Shown: positions 1 to 7,729 of the stretch, one piece after another
How positions within the stretch are numbered: position 1 is the stretch's first letter
How the letters are laid out: each line of letters begins with the position of its first letter
From: Chromatiales bacterium
GTDB taxonomy: Bacteria; Pseudomonadota; Gammaproteobacteria; SZUA-140
Reading direction: 5' to 3'
NCBI GenBank assembly: GCA_031285245.1
Contig: JAITWN010000189.1
Span: 1-18,066, forward strand
Length of the DNA: 18,066 nucleotides
Notes under the pieces: model-generated
The model's database searches: none
Told to the model about the DNA's origin: nothing
What the model saw: only the letters and a program-made list of their open reading frames with translations
Position numbers and translations under genes: made by a program

Positions 1-192
1 GACCGTACGCCGCCAGGGAGGGCGGCATTCGAGGCGAAGAGCGGGTCTCGTCAGGCGAGATACCGACAGCGACCTCTAGCTACTGCGCGTGCGTTGGGCT
101 TCGCCCAATAGAGCACTGGGCTTCGCCCAACCTTATAACTCGGTTTCGCAGAAGCCATCACGTGTGCGAGAGGATGGAAACCACTGCCGCGA
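1..192. other. Non-coding 3' flank of trmJ, rich in small hairpins
   Basis: No credible gene is seen here. A short hairpin with arms gccgcc (9-14) and ggcggc (21-26) lies at the edge. The motif gggcttcgccca occurs twice (around 96-108 and 118-129), each copy self-complementary. The stretch 74-151 resembles the loop of an element at 8241-8339 and is listed separately. Because trmJ is transcribed leftward, these hairpins sit in its 3' region and might stabilise or end its transcript. There is no clear T-tract for a canonical intrinsic terminator. Confidence 0.5.
74..151. repeat. Copy 1 of a dispersed non-coding repeat (second copy at 8262-8316)
   Basis: Two blocks match the element near 8.3 kb. 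The first is ctctagctact followed by gcgcgtgcgttggg (74-98), against ctctagctact followed by ctgcatgtgttggg (8262-8286). The second is tataactcggtttcgcag (134-151), against tatgacttggtttcgcag (8299-8316). The spacer differs: 35 bp here, made of two gggcttcgccca hairpins, and 12 bp in the other copy. This looks like an interspersed repeat family in which this copy has gained or kept extra hairpin sequence. Confidence 0.6.
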
Positions 193-978
193 CTAGTCTA
201 CTTGAGGAGCGCTGCCTTGGTCATATCGCCGCCGCAAAGTGAGGCCATATTCCTGCACCGCAGTCAGAATGCCGCGCAGGATATTGATCTCGTTACGATC
301 AGGGCGGGCGCGATGATACAAGCGTCGCAGCCGCCGCATGAGATGGCGCGGATTGGCCGGATCGAGAAAACCAAGCTCGGTGAGCACGGTTTCGAGATGC
401 GCGTAATAGCGCTCCATTTCCTGCTGGCCGATCACCTCGCCGGCGTCTGCATCGATACTGGCATCACCATTGGTACCAGCACTTGCATCGATGCAGGCAA
501 GACGCAGCTCATAGCACACGATCTGCGCTGCGGCCGCGACGTTCAGCGAACTGAACTGCGGATCACTCGGGATATGCAGCTGGTAGTGACAGCGATCGAG
601 CTCTTCGTTGCTGAGCCCGGAGTGTTCGCGACCGAAGACGATGGCGACCTGCCCACGCCCTTCTGCCGCCACCTGCGCCGCAGCCTCGCGCGGCGCCAGC
701 ATCGGGCAACCGATAGCGCGCGGCCGAGCGCTCGCTCCGATGACCAATACACAGTCGGCTACCGCTTCATCGAGGCTGTCGTACACCGTCGCGGCGCCGA
801 GCACATCATCGGCCCCCGCCGCACGTGCGGTCGCCTCACTACTTGGAAAGATCCGCGGCTGCACCAGATGCAGGCGCGCAAGCCCCATGTTTTTCATCGC
901 GCGGGCAACAGCGCCGATGTTGCCGGGATGCGTCGTGCCCACGAGAACGATGTTGATGCGATCGATTGGTTTTAGCAT
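193..978 (-). CDS. trmJ: tRNA (cytidine/uridine-2'-O-)-methyltransferase TrmJ
   Basis: A SPOUT-class (TrmH family, group 1) enzyme that methylates the 2'-O of nucleotide 32 in the tRNA anticodon loop using S-adenosylmethionine, in the cytoplasm. The protein has 261 residues from the chosen start, near the length of E. coli TrmJ. Family motif 1 is visible at the N terminus (IVLVGTTHPGNIGAVARAM, Asn20), motif 2 as VFGREHSGLSNEEL, and motif 3 as SSLNVAAAAQIV, which together build the trefoil-knot cofactor pocket. A basic C-terminal extension follows. The ATG at 978 is preferred over an in-frame ATG at 1014, because the knot begins within ten residues of it, as in known TrmJ, and the upstream 12 residues are arginine-rich and atypical. 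It is divergent from suhB, an arrangement also found in E. coli. Confidence 0.93.
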   Translation of the reverse strand: MLKPIDRINIVLVGTTHPGNIGAVARAMKNMGLARLHLVQPRIFPSSEATARAAGADDVLGAATVYDSLDEAVADCVLVIGASARPRAIGCPMLAPREAAAQVAAEGRGQVAIVFGREHSGLSNEELDRCHYQLHIPSDPQFSSLNVAAAAQIVCYELRLACIDASAGTNGDASIDADAGEVIGQQEMERYYAHLETVLTELGFLDPANPRHLMRRLRRLYHRARPDRNEINILRGILTAVQEYGLTLRRRYDQGSAPQVD

Positions 979-1111
979 GGCGCAGAACTTACGCTTCCGC
1001 GCCGCCCGGAGCAAGGCTGTCCGCTCGCAGCGAACGCACCGCCAAGACGACGCGCTATCTGCTATTCTTGTCCGTCAGTTTTTCTCACCATCTCTTGGAC
1101 TCAAAAACGCA
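979..1111. promoter_or_regulatory. Divergent intergenic region between trmJ and suhB
   Basis: This 133-bp gap must carry the promoters for leftward trmJ and rightward suhB, since both start here and face apart. I could not assign convincing -35/-10 pairs. A possible -10-like tattct occurs at 1063-1068 for the suhB side but has no good -35 partner. The assignment rests on gene layout. Confidence 0.35.
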
Positions 1112-1897
1112 ATGAATCCGGCCCTGAATATCGCCGTCAAGGCTGCCCGCAAAGCTGGCAGTCTCATCGTGCGTCACATGGATCGTCTGAACACCCTTAC
1201 CGTTACGCAAAAGAGCCGCAACGACTTCGTCAGTGACGTTGATCGTCAGGCGGAAGACGAAATCATCTCCATCCTGCGCAAAGCCTATCCGTCTCATGGC
1301 ATCCTCGCCGAGGAAAGCGGCGCGAGCGGCAGCGATGATTATCAATGGATCATCGATCCACTCGATGGCACCACCAATTACCTACACGGCTTTCCGCAGT
1401 ACGCGGTTTCCATCGCGCTCAGCAATCGCGGTCGACTCGAGCAGGGCGTCGTCTATGATCCGCTGCGTGAAGAGCTCTTCACTACCTCGCGCGGCTCCGG
1501 TGCTTTTCTGAACGATCGCCGCCTACGCGTCGCACCGCGCAAGAGTCTTGAAGGCGCACTGCTCGGCACAGGCTTTCCGTTCCACAACCACGCTGTGCTC
1601 GATACTTATCTCGCCATGTTCAAGGCGCTACACGCCGACACCGCCGGTATCCGCCGCGCTGGTTCGGCGGCGCTCGATCTCGCCTACGTGGCGGCGGGTC
1701 GTCTCGATGGTTTCTGGGAATTTGGCCTCAAGCCCTGGGATCTCGCGGCCGGCGCTTTGCTGATCCGCGAGGCCGGCGGCCTGGTCGGCGATTTCTCCGG
1801 TGGTGAAACCTATATGCAAACTGGCAATCTGGTTGCAGGCACGCCCAAGGTCTTCACCGCCATCCTGCAAGCGATCAACCCACACCTGCTAGCGTAA
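1112..1897 (+). CDS. suhB: Inositol-1-monophosphatase family protein SuhB
   Basis: A Mg2+-dependent, Li+-sensitive phosphatase of the inositol monophosphatase family. In E. coli, SuhB also joins the NusA-containing antitermination complex on rRNA operons. The protein has 261 residues (E. coli about 267). Metal-binding motifs are intact: AEESG with Glu67/Glu68, then WIIDPLDGTTNYLHGFP with Asp82 and Asp85, and a C-terminal block of GSAALDLAYVAAGRLDGFWE followed by KPWDLAAGA with Asp210. The ATG at 1112 is chosen because the family N terminus (MNPALNIAVKAARKAG) starts there. The frame stays open upstream to 608 but runs antisense through trmJ, so that part is not coding. The ribosome binding site is weak. 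It heads the rightward gene series. Confidence 0.93.
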   Translation: MNPALNIAVKAARKAGSLIVRHMDRLNTLTVTQKSRNDFVSDVDRQAEDEIISILRKAYPSHGILAEESGASGSDDYQWIIDPLDGTTNYLHGFPQYAVSIALSNRGRLEQGVVYDPLREELFTTSRGSGAFLNDRRLRVAPRKSLEGALLGTGFPFHNHAVLDTYLAMFKALHADTAGIRRAGSAALDLAYVAAGRLDGFWEFGLKPWDLAAGALLIREAGGLVGDFSGGETYMQTGNLVAGTPKVFTAILQAINPHLLA

Positions 1898-1948
1898 ATC
1901 CGGCGACTTATTGCACGGAATTATTGAGAGCGCAGAAGAGGAAAGGTC

Positions 1949-2764
1949 ATGAACACACCGAGGGTTCCTGTCTTCATTCAGGCCGAAGAGCTGGCGGCGC
2001 TGCGAAGCAGCCCCAAGCTGGCGATCGCCGATCTGTCGGCCGCCCCGTCCTATGCGATGGAGCATATTCCTGGCGCAGTACATATCCCCGCCGCGCGTTT
2101 GAGCATGGCGCGGCCGCCGGTGATGGGTTTGCTGCCGCCCGAGGAAGAGATCGCTGAAGTGCTAGGCGAAGCCGGTATCACGCCTGACAGCTACGTCATC
2201 GCCTATGACGCTGAGTCCGGCCTCAATGCTTCGCGCTTTCTGTGGACGCTGGATCTCATCGGTCACACCCGCTTCTCGATGCTCGATGGCGGCCTGCGCG
2301 CCTGGGTCAACGCCGGACAAGAGACGACGTCCGACGAGCCTGACATCGTTGCCACCGAGTACCGCGCACACTTTCGCGATGAACACCGTGCGGACAAAGC
2401 CTGGATCACCGCGCACCTTGGCAATCCCGATATGACCGTGCTCGATTCACGCACCGCCGCCGAATACCACGGCACCGATCGGCGCGCGGCACGCGGTGGC
2501 CATATTCCAGGCGCGATCAACATCGATTGGTCACTCGCGCTGCGCGGTGGTGGCGATCTGCGCCTGCGCGCAAGCGATGAACTGCGCGCGCTCTTCATGA
2601 ACGCCGGCATCCGCCCGGAGCACGAGATCGTTACGCATTGCCACACGCATCTGCGCTCCTCGCACGCCTATCTCGTGCTCAAAATGCTCGGCTATCCGCG
2701 TCTGCGCGGTTATCCCGGCTCATGGTCAGACTGGGGTAACGATCCCAACACTGCGATCGAGTGA
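1949..2764 (+). CDS. Two-domain rhodanese-type sulfurtransferase
   Basis: Transfers sulfane sulfur from thiosulfate or 3-mercaptopyruvate to a thiophilic acceptor. The protein has 271 residues arranged as two rhodanese domains. The N-terminal domain (about 8-125) is inactive, with Asp-Ala (YDAESG) where a catalytic cysteine would stand. The C-terminal domain (about 150-268) holds the single active cysteine, Cys231, in the loop CHTHLR, and ends with GYPGSWSDWG. That loop is closest to the CQTHHR loop of Azotobacter vinelandii RhdA rather than to the CGSGVTA-type loop of mercaptopyruvate sulfurtransferases, so thiosulfate-type activity is the better guess. A good Shine-Dalgarno (aggaaagg) precedes the ATG. 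It lies 51 bp after suhB and is probably cotranscribed. The physiological donor cannot be read from the sequence. Confidence 0.9.
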   Translation: MNTPRVPVFIQAEELAALRSSPKLAIADLSAAPSYAMEHIPGAVHIPAARLSMARPPVMGLLPPEEEIAEVLGEAGITPDSYVIAYDAESGLNASRFLWTLDLIGHTRFSMLDGGLRAWVNAGQETTSDEPDIVATEYRAHFRDEHRADKAWITAHLGNPDMTVLDSRTAAEYHGTDRRAARGGHIPGAINIDWSLALRGGGDLRLRASDELRALFMNAGIRPEHEIVTHCHTHLRSSHAYLVLKMLGYPRLRGYPGSWSDWGNDPNTAIE

Positions 2765-2882
2765 ATATTCCCATGCGCGCACCAGCGTTCGCAGCAGGCG
2801 AAATGCAGAGCACGCACCATCGTCGGGCTGCACATGGCTTGCAGCGGCCGGAAATATCGCCAGACCTATCGAGGTTCGCATA

Positions 2883-3986
2883 ATGTCCCCGGATCAGCCC
2901 GCCATCACCACCTCAGAGCGCGCGCCCGATGTGGAGAAAATCGCCCCCGCACCCGGCGCTCTCGCCAAACCCAATCTGCTGATTCCCGAACATCCTTTTC
3001 GCGCTCTGCTGCAATGGGCGGCATGGACGCTGATCGTCATCGGCGTCGTTACCCTGCTTTACATCACGACCGGCCTGCTCGATAACATCGTCCATGACCA
3101 TAGTGGCGTCACGCTGGTCATCGTGTTGATGTTCCTGATCGGCTTTCTCCTCAGTTTCTTCCTGACGCTTGCTCTCACGCGTGAAGCCAAACAAGCCATC
3201 AGTCTTGGCCGCTCCATCCGCGAGCGCGGCGTCGACGGCGTCATCCCGCGTCTCAGTCGCTACGCCACACATCGCTTCTTCGCCGCGATCAAAGTCGGCA
3301 TGGCGAGTGACCGCCCGCCCGATCCTGATCCGCTCATCGAACTCGAAACCAATGGCTATTACCGGCGCAGCGAAGCAGTCGGCATCATCGGTAATCTGCT
3401 GATCACGCTTGGCCTAATCGGCACCGTGCTCGGGCTCACTTTGACACTCGCAGGCCTGTCGACCTCGATCGACTCGCTCGGCCAGGATCAGGAAAAGCTG
3501 ATCCACGGCCTCGAAGACGCCATGAAAGGCATGAGCATCGCTTTTTACACCACGCTGCTCGGCGCGGTATTCGGCGGCGTTTTGCTGCGCATCTACGCCA
3601 TGATCACCAACAGTGGCATCGGTGATCTCAGCGACACACTGAAGCGCATTTCGATCTACTGCACGCATGACATCCGCCCCACCGCAGAGCGCGACATGCG
3701 ACGCCTGAACGCTGAAATCACGATGCTCACCAGCAACTGCCGCGAACTCCAGCAGGCACTCGGCGACACCGCAGCCGCGATGCATGCCTTCCGTGACACC
3801 GCCGCCAATCTGCACCAGCTTGCTAATGATGGCGATGAAGGCGAGAAAACCATGCGCGACGCGCTGGTGCTGCAAATGTATTACGCTGATCTGCTGCGCG
3901 AGGAAGTCAAAGTCATGAACAAGGTCAATCGCGCCTGGTGGCCGCGCCTGCACCGCGCGCTGCGCCGCATTGGCCGCCAAGGCTGA
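2883..3986 (+). CDS. MotA/TolQ/ExbB-like proton-channel membrane protein (putative motor stator subunit A)
   Basis: A 367-residue inner-membrane protein. After a proline-rich cytoplasmic N terminus there are four hydrophobic segments at about 42-64, 76-99, 165-191 and 216-240. The third (LLITLGLIGTVLGLTLTLAG) and fourth (SIAFYTTLLGAVFGGVLL) carry the Gly/Thr-rich signature of the MotA/TolQ/ExbB family, where they line the ion path. A cytoplasmic segment (100-160) sits between the helix pairs, and a helical cytoplasmic tail (about 255-360) ends in a basic patch. Such proteins form pentamers around a dimer of a single-helix partner; the gene 31 bp downstream fits that partner. A gagg ribosome binding site lies 8 bp before the ATG. 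It is not flagellar MotA by context, since no flagellar or tol genes are near. What it drives is unknown. Confidence 0.85.
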   Translation: MSPDQPAITTSERAPDVEKIAPAPGALAKPNLLIPEHPFRALLQWAAWTLIVIGVVTLLYITTGLLDNIVHDHSGVTLVIVLMFLIGFLLSFFLTLALTREAKQAISLGRSIRERGVDGVIPRLSRYATHRFFAAIKVGMASDRPPDPDPLIELETNGYYRRSEAVGIIGNLLITLGLIGTVLGLTLTLAGLSTSIDSLGQDQEKLIHGLEDAMKGMSIAFYTTLLGAVFGGVLLRIYAMITNSGIGDLSDTLKRISIYCTHDIRPTAERDMRRLNAEITMLTSNCRELQQALGDTAAAMHAFRDTAANLHQLANDGDEGEKTMRDALVLQMYYADLLREEVKVMNKVNRAWWPRLHRALRRIGRQG

Positions 3987-4017
3987 TAACCCAAAGCTGA
4001 TATTTTCTGGACCGCTC

Positions 4018-4788
4018 ATGAGCAGACGACGTCAATCGGCGCCCACCAGCATCTACGAAATCTTCTCCGACATGACGCTGCTCATGCTGGGCACGTTCAT
4101 CTTTCTCTTCGTGCTCATGCTGCTCGGTTTTCGTTTCGGCCAGGTTGAGCATCAATCCAGCAGTCAGCAGCAGGAAATCAAAGAACTCAAGGCTGAGCTT
4201 GCCGCATCGCAGCGCACGGAGAGCGCTCTGGAGCGAGATCTTCGGCGCATCGTCGAGGAGAACGACAACCAGTTCGAGCACTTGCTCGCCGATGCCGGCG
4301 TCGGCAAGAAAGATTTCGATCTCTTCGTCAAAGGACTGCGCGACATTCCAGGAGAGAGCGTCCACCTAGTGGTGGACGCCACTGGTTCGATGCGCGGCGT
4401 TTCAGGATTTCTGGTGCCCATCCTGCGCACCATCATGGTGCGTGCTGACAAACGCCTCGATGCCTTGACCTGGTTCGTGGACAACCGCGCCCAAACCTAC
4501 ACCGGCACCATGGCGGAAATGCTCGATGAACTCGTCAGCACCGCCCCCTTCTCAGGATCGGAAGAAACCATCGGCGCCGCTTTTCGCTCCGCCGCGATCA
4601 ACGCGCCGAAACCTGGCGCCTACATCCTGATCGGTGACGAACCCTCGGACGACAAAATCTATTATCCAGGCATCCAAAGCCCCGTCTTCACGCTACCTTT
4701 CGGACGCCGTGAACTGACGCTGGAAGCGGCATTTCGCGAGATCGCCGAACAGACCGGCGGGCGCATGCTCATGATGGATTTCAAGTAA
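4018..4788 (+). CDS. MotB-like transmembrane protein with coiled coil and vWA (MIDAS) domain
   Basis: A 256-residue partner of the preceding gene. The N terminus is basic and cytoplasmic, followed by Asp18 (IFSDMTLLMLGTF) at the entrance of a single membrane helix (19-38). That position matches the proton-carrying Asp of MotB. A predicted coiled coil spans about 45-85. From residue 115 a von Willebrand A-like domain follows: the MIDAS motif D120-A-T-G-S124, a Thr184 in the second loop (SGSEET) and Asp207 (LIGDEPSDD) complete a plausible divalent-metal site. MotB-type topology would place it in the periplasm. No OmpA/peptidoglycan-binding domain is present. The ATG at 4018 was chosen; an in-frame TTG at 3970 would overlap the upstream gene by 17 bp. 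mutS begins 59 bp downstream. Function not recognised. Confidence 0.82.
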   Translation: MSRRRQSAPTSIYEIFSDMTLLMLGTFIFLFVLMLLGFRFGQVEHQSSSQQQEIKELKAELAASQRTESALERDLRRIVEENDNQFEHLLADAGVGKKDFDLFVKGLRDIPGESVHLVVDATGSMRGVSGFLVPILRTIMVRADKRLDALTWFVDNRAQTYTGTMAEMLDELVSTAPFSGSEETIGAAFRSAAINAPKPGAYILIGDEPSDDKIYYPGIQSPVFTLPFGRRELTLEAAFREIAEQTGGRMLMMDFK

Positions 4789-4847
4789 CCAGAATCACGC
4801 CCGCTCATTGCACAAGTTCAGCACTCAGCTCAGCAAGACTCTTCGCC

Positions 4848-7481
4848 ATGGATCAGAAATCGCCGCAAGAACACACGCCTGTCATGAAGCAATATTTGCG
4901 CATCAAGGCTGAGCATCCGCAGCAATTGCTGTTCTATCGCATGGGTGATTTCTACGAGCTCTTCTTCGAAGATGCGCGCCGCGCCGCCACGCTGCTCGAT
5001 ATCACGCTCACCGCGCGCGGCCAGTCCTGTGGCGAACCGATTCCGATGGCAGGCGTGCCCTATCACGCGGCTGATGGTTATCTCGCGCGTCTGGTCGCGC
5101 TCGGCGAATCGGTAGCGATCTGCGAACAAATCGGCGATCCGGCGAAAAGCAAAGGTCCGGTCGAACGCAAAGTCACGCGCATCGTCACGCCCGGCACGAT
5201 CACCGATGAAGCCTTGCTCGAAGAACGCCGCGACTGTCTGCTTGCCAGTATGTATCGCGAAGGCGATGCGTATGGCCTGGCCGTGCTCGATCTATCGAGC
5301 GGCCGTCTCATCCTCACGCAGGTGCACGGCCAACAGGCGCTGCTCGATGAAATCGAACGCTTGCGCCCTGCCGAGCTGCTGGTGCCCGAAGATCTCTCGC
5401 TGCCTGCCGCGCTCAAAGAGCGACGTGGTCTCAGCCGTCGTCCGCCCTGGCACTTTGAATTCCAGCACGCCGAGCGCCTTTTGACTGAGCAGTTCGGCAC
5501 GCGCGATCTGCGCGGCTTCGGCTGCGAGCCCTACCCCATCGCCGTCGCCGCTGCGGGGTGTCTGCTCGAATACGCGCGCGAAACTCAGCGCGGCACGCTG
5601 CCACATGTGCGTGGCATCCGCATCGAACAGCAGGATGAAGCGATCGCCATTGACGCATCGAGCCGGCGCAATCTCGAACTCGAAACCGGCATCAGCGGCA
5701 GCCGTGAACACACGCTGGCGTGGATCATGGATCGCACCGCGAACCCGATGGGCAGCCGCATGCTGCGGCGCTGGATCAATCGCCCGCTGCGTGATCATGG
5801 CGTGCTCGCCGCGCGTCATCACGCGGTGGCAACCCTGATTGGATCAGAACAAGGATCGAAGCACGATTCGCGGCTCACCACCGCGCACTATCACTCTTTG
5901 CAGGATCTGCTGCGCGTTATCGGCGATCTCGAACGCGCGCTCGCACGCATCGCGCTGCGCTCAGCGCGGCCACGAGATCTCGCGCTGCTGCGCAATGCGC
6001 TCGGCGCTTTGCCCGCACTGCGCGCGCGGCTCGCCGTGCTTGATTCACCACTGCTTGGCGCGCTTGCCGAGCGCCTCAGCGAATATCCCGCGCTGCATGA
6101 ACTGCTGCGCCGCGCACTGGTGGACGTGCCGCCTGTTGTGATCCGTGATGGTGGCGTCATCGCAGCAGGCTATGACATCGATCTCGACGAATTGCGCGGC
6201 CTCAGCGAAAACGCTGCCGACTATCTCATGGCGCTCGAAAAACGCGAGCGCGAACGCACCGGCATCGCCGCGCTCAAGGTCAGCTACAACCGCGTCCATG
6301 GCTATTACATCGAAATCGGTCGCGCGCGTGCCGATCAAGTGCCCGCCGACTACATCCGCCGCCAGACGCTGAAAGGTGCGGAACGCTACATCACGCCTGA
6401 GTTGAAACAATTCGAAGATCGCGCGCTATCGGCGCGGGATCGCGCGCTGGCGCGCGAAAAAGAACTCTACGAAGCACTGCTCGATAACATCATGCCCGAG
6501 CTCGCCGCACTGCAAACAAGCGCCGAGGCTTGCGCCGAAATCGACGTCATCGCCAATCTCGCCGAACGCGCCGAATCCCTCGATTTCTCCGCGCCCGAAC
6601 TCTCGGCAAGGCCGGGCCTCCTGATCGAAGGCGGTCGCCATCCGGTGGTGGAAGCCGCGCTCGACGGCCCCTTCATCGCCAATGACGCGCGCCTCGACCC
6701 CACGCGGCGCATGCTGATCATCACCGGCCCCAACATGGGCGGTAAATCGACCTACATGCGCCAGACGGCGTTGATCGTGATCCTGGCTTCGATTGGTAGC
6801 TTCGTACCCGCGAAACGCGCCGTCATCGGTCCGATCGACCGCATCTTCACCCGCATCGGCGCTGCGGATGATCTCGCTGGCGGACGCTCGACCTTCATGG
6901 TGGAAATGGCCGAAACCGCCAACATCCTCCACAACGCGAGCGCACAGAGCCTGGTATTGATGGACGAAATCGGCCGCGGCACCAGCACGTTCGACGGCCT
7001 GTCACTCGCCTGGGCCTGCGCGGAGTACCTGGCACGCGAGCTACGCTCGTACACCCTCTTCGCCACGCACTACTTTGAATTAACCGCGCTGCCCGAGCTG
7101 CAAGATGGCATCACTAACGTACATCTCGATGCCGTGGAACACGGTCAATCCATCGTCTTCCTGCACGCCTTGCGCGAAGGCCCGGCCAATCGCAGTTACG
7201 GTCTACAAGTCGCCGCGCTCGCCGGCATCCCGAGAGCGGTGATCGATGCCGCCAGAGAACGTCTGCGCGAACTCGAATCCGGCAGCGCCGCTCATGGCCG
7301 CGCGCCTGCAAGCCCGCCGCAGTTGGTACTATTCAATCCGCTGCGCGAAGCCGATACAGCGCCTGGCCCACTGACCAAAGCGCTCGACGCGATCGACCCC
7401 GACGCGCTCAGCCCGCGCGAAGCCCTGCAAGCGTTGTATTCACTCAAAGCACTGACAAAAACTGAGGGTAACAAGCGCTAA
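4848..7481 (+). CDS. mutS: DNA mismatch repair protein MutS
   Basis: Recognises base mismatches and small loops, then uses ATP to recruit MutL. The protein has 877 residues, about the usual length for proteobacterial MutS1. The N-terminal mismatch-binding domain has the F-x-E reader motif in GDFYELFF (Phe35, Glu37), followed by MAGVPYHAADGYLARLV and the highly conserved stretch around CEQIGDPAKSKGPVERKV. The connector, lever and clamp domains occupy the middle. The C-terminal ATPase has Walker A GPNMGGKST (627-635), Walker B LVLMDE (702-707), the ABC signature DDLAGGRSTFMVEM, and the switch FATHYFELT. A tetramerisation-type tail ends the protein. All key residues are present, so it is predicted active. 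It is followed by fdxA, as in Pseudomonas. Confidence 0.98.
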   Translation: MDQKSPQEHTPVMKQYLRIKAEHPQQLLFYRMGDFYELFFEDARRAATLLDITLTARGQSCGEPIPMAGVPYHAADGYLARLVALGESVAICEQIGDPAKSKGPVERKVTRIVTPGTITDEALLEERRDCLLASMYREGDAYGLAVLDLSSGRLILTQVHGQQALLDEIERLRPAELLVPEDLSLPAALKERRGLSRRPPWHFEFQHAERLLTEQFGTRDLRGFGCEPYPIAVAAAGCLLEYARETQRGTLPHVRGIRIEQQDEAIAIDASSRRNLELETGISGSREHTLAWIMDRTANPMGSRMLRRWINRPLRDHGVLAARHHAVATLIGSEQGSKHDSRLTTAHYHSLQDLLRVIGDLERALARIALRSARPRDLALLRNALGALPALRARLAVLDSPLLGALAERLSEYPALHELLRRALVDVPPVVIRDGGVIAAGYDIDLDELRGLSENAADYLMALEKRERERTGIAALKVSYNRVHGYYIEIGRARADQVPADYIRRQTLKGAERYITPELKQFEDRALSARDRALAREKELYEALLDNIMPELAALQTSAEACAEIDVIANLAERAESLDFSAPELSARPGLLIEGGRHPVVEAALDGPFIANDARLDPTRRMLIITGPNMGGKSTYMRQTALIVILASIGSFVPAKRAVIGPIDRIFTRIGAADDLAGGRSTFMVEMAETANILHNASAQSLVLMDEIGRGTSTFDGLSLAWACAEYLARELRSYTLFATHYFELTALPELQDGITNVHLDAVEHGQSIVFLHALREGPANRSYGLQVAALAGIPRAVIDAARERLRELESGSAAHGRAPASPPQLVLFNPLREADTAPGPLTKALDAIDPDALSPREALQALYSLKALTKTEGNKR

Positions 7482-7497
7482 TTCCAGCACCAGAGAG

Positions 7498-7606
7498 CAT
7501 AGGTTGGGCTGAGCAACGCGAAGCCCAACGTTCCAAGTTCGCCGAATTGAGCATGTTGGTGTAGTGGCACCATGTTGGTGCTTCGCGTTGCCCAGCCCAA
7601 CCTATG
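7498..7606. repeat. MITE-like inverted-repeat element between mutS and fdxA
   Basis: A 109-bp element with 27-bp terminal inverted repeats at 7498-7524 and 7580-7606, which match at 26 of 27 positions when one arm is reverse-complemented. The ends read cataggttgggctgagcaa and, on the other side, its near complement. Complementarity continues a few bases inward (ccaac / gttgg). The 55-bp centre contains two direct copies of catgttggtg. It encodes no protein. This aggttgggct-type hairpin resembles small dispersed repeats common in proteobacterial genomes. No clear target-site duplication is visible. Confidence 0.8.
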
Positions 7607-7729
7607 AAGCTGACCTCAGTGTCAACGAGAAGAGCGCGCCCGCATGGCGCGAGCATTCCCGAACGACTAATATAAGCGCCAAGCGCAACAGCACGTCCCT
7701 CAAAGACGGCAACGAGATGGAGAAAAACA

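Noticed and set aside
202..975. A 257-residue open frame on the plus strand opposite trmJ
   Set aside because: It is fully antisense to a protein with clear TrmJ motifs and has no recognisable domain; long antisense frames are common at this base composition.
608..1111. An N-terminal extension of suhB, since the frame is open from 608
   Set aside because: The extension is antisense to trmJ, and the family N terminus starts at 1112.
2883..4788. A Zorya anti-phage system (ZorAB)
   Set aside because: The MotA/MotB-like pairing is reminiscent, but the second protein lacks the OmpA-like domain and no zorC, zorD or zorE-type gene is adjacent; the neighbours are housekeeping genes.
2883..4788. Flagellar stator motAB or tolQR
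   Set aside because: No peptidoglycan-binding domain or TolR domain in the second protein, and no flagellar, tol or pal genes nearby.
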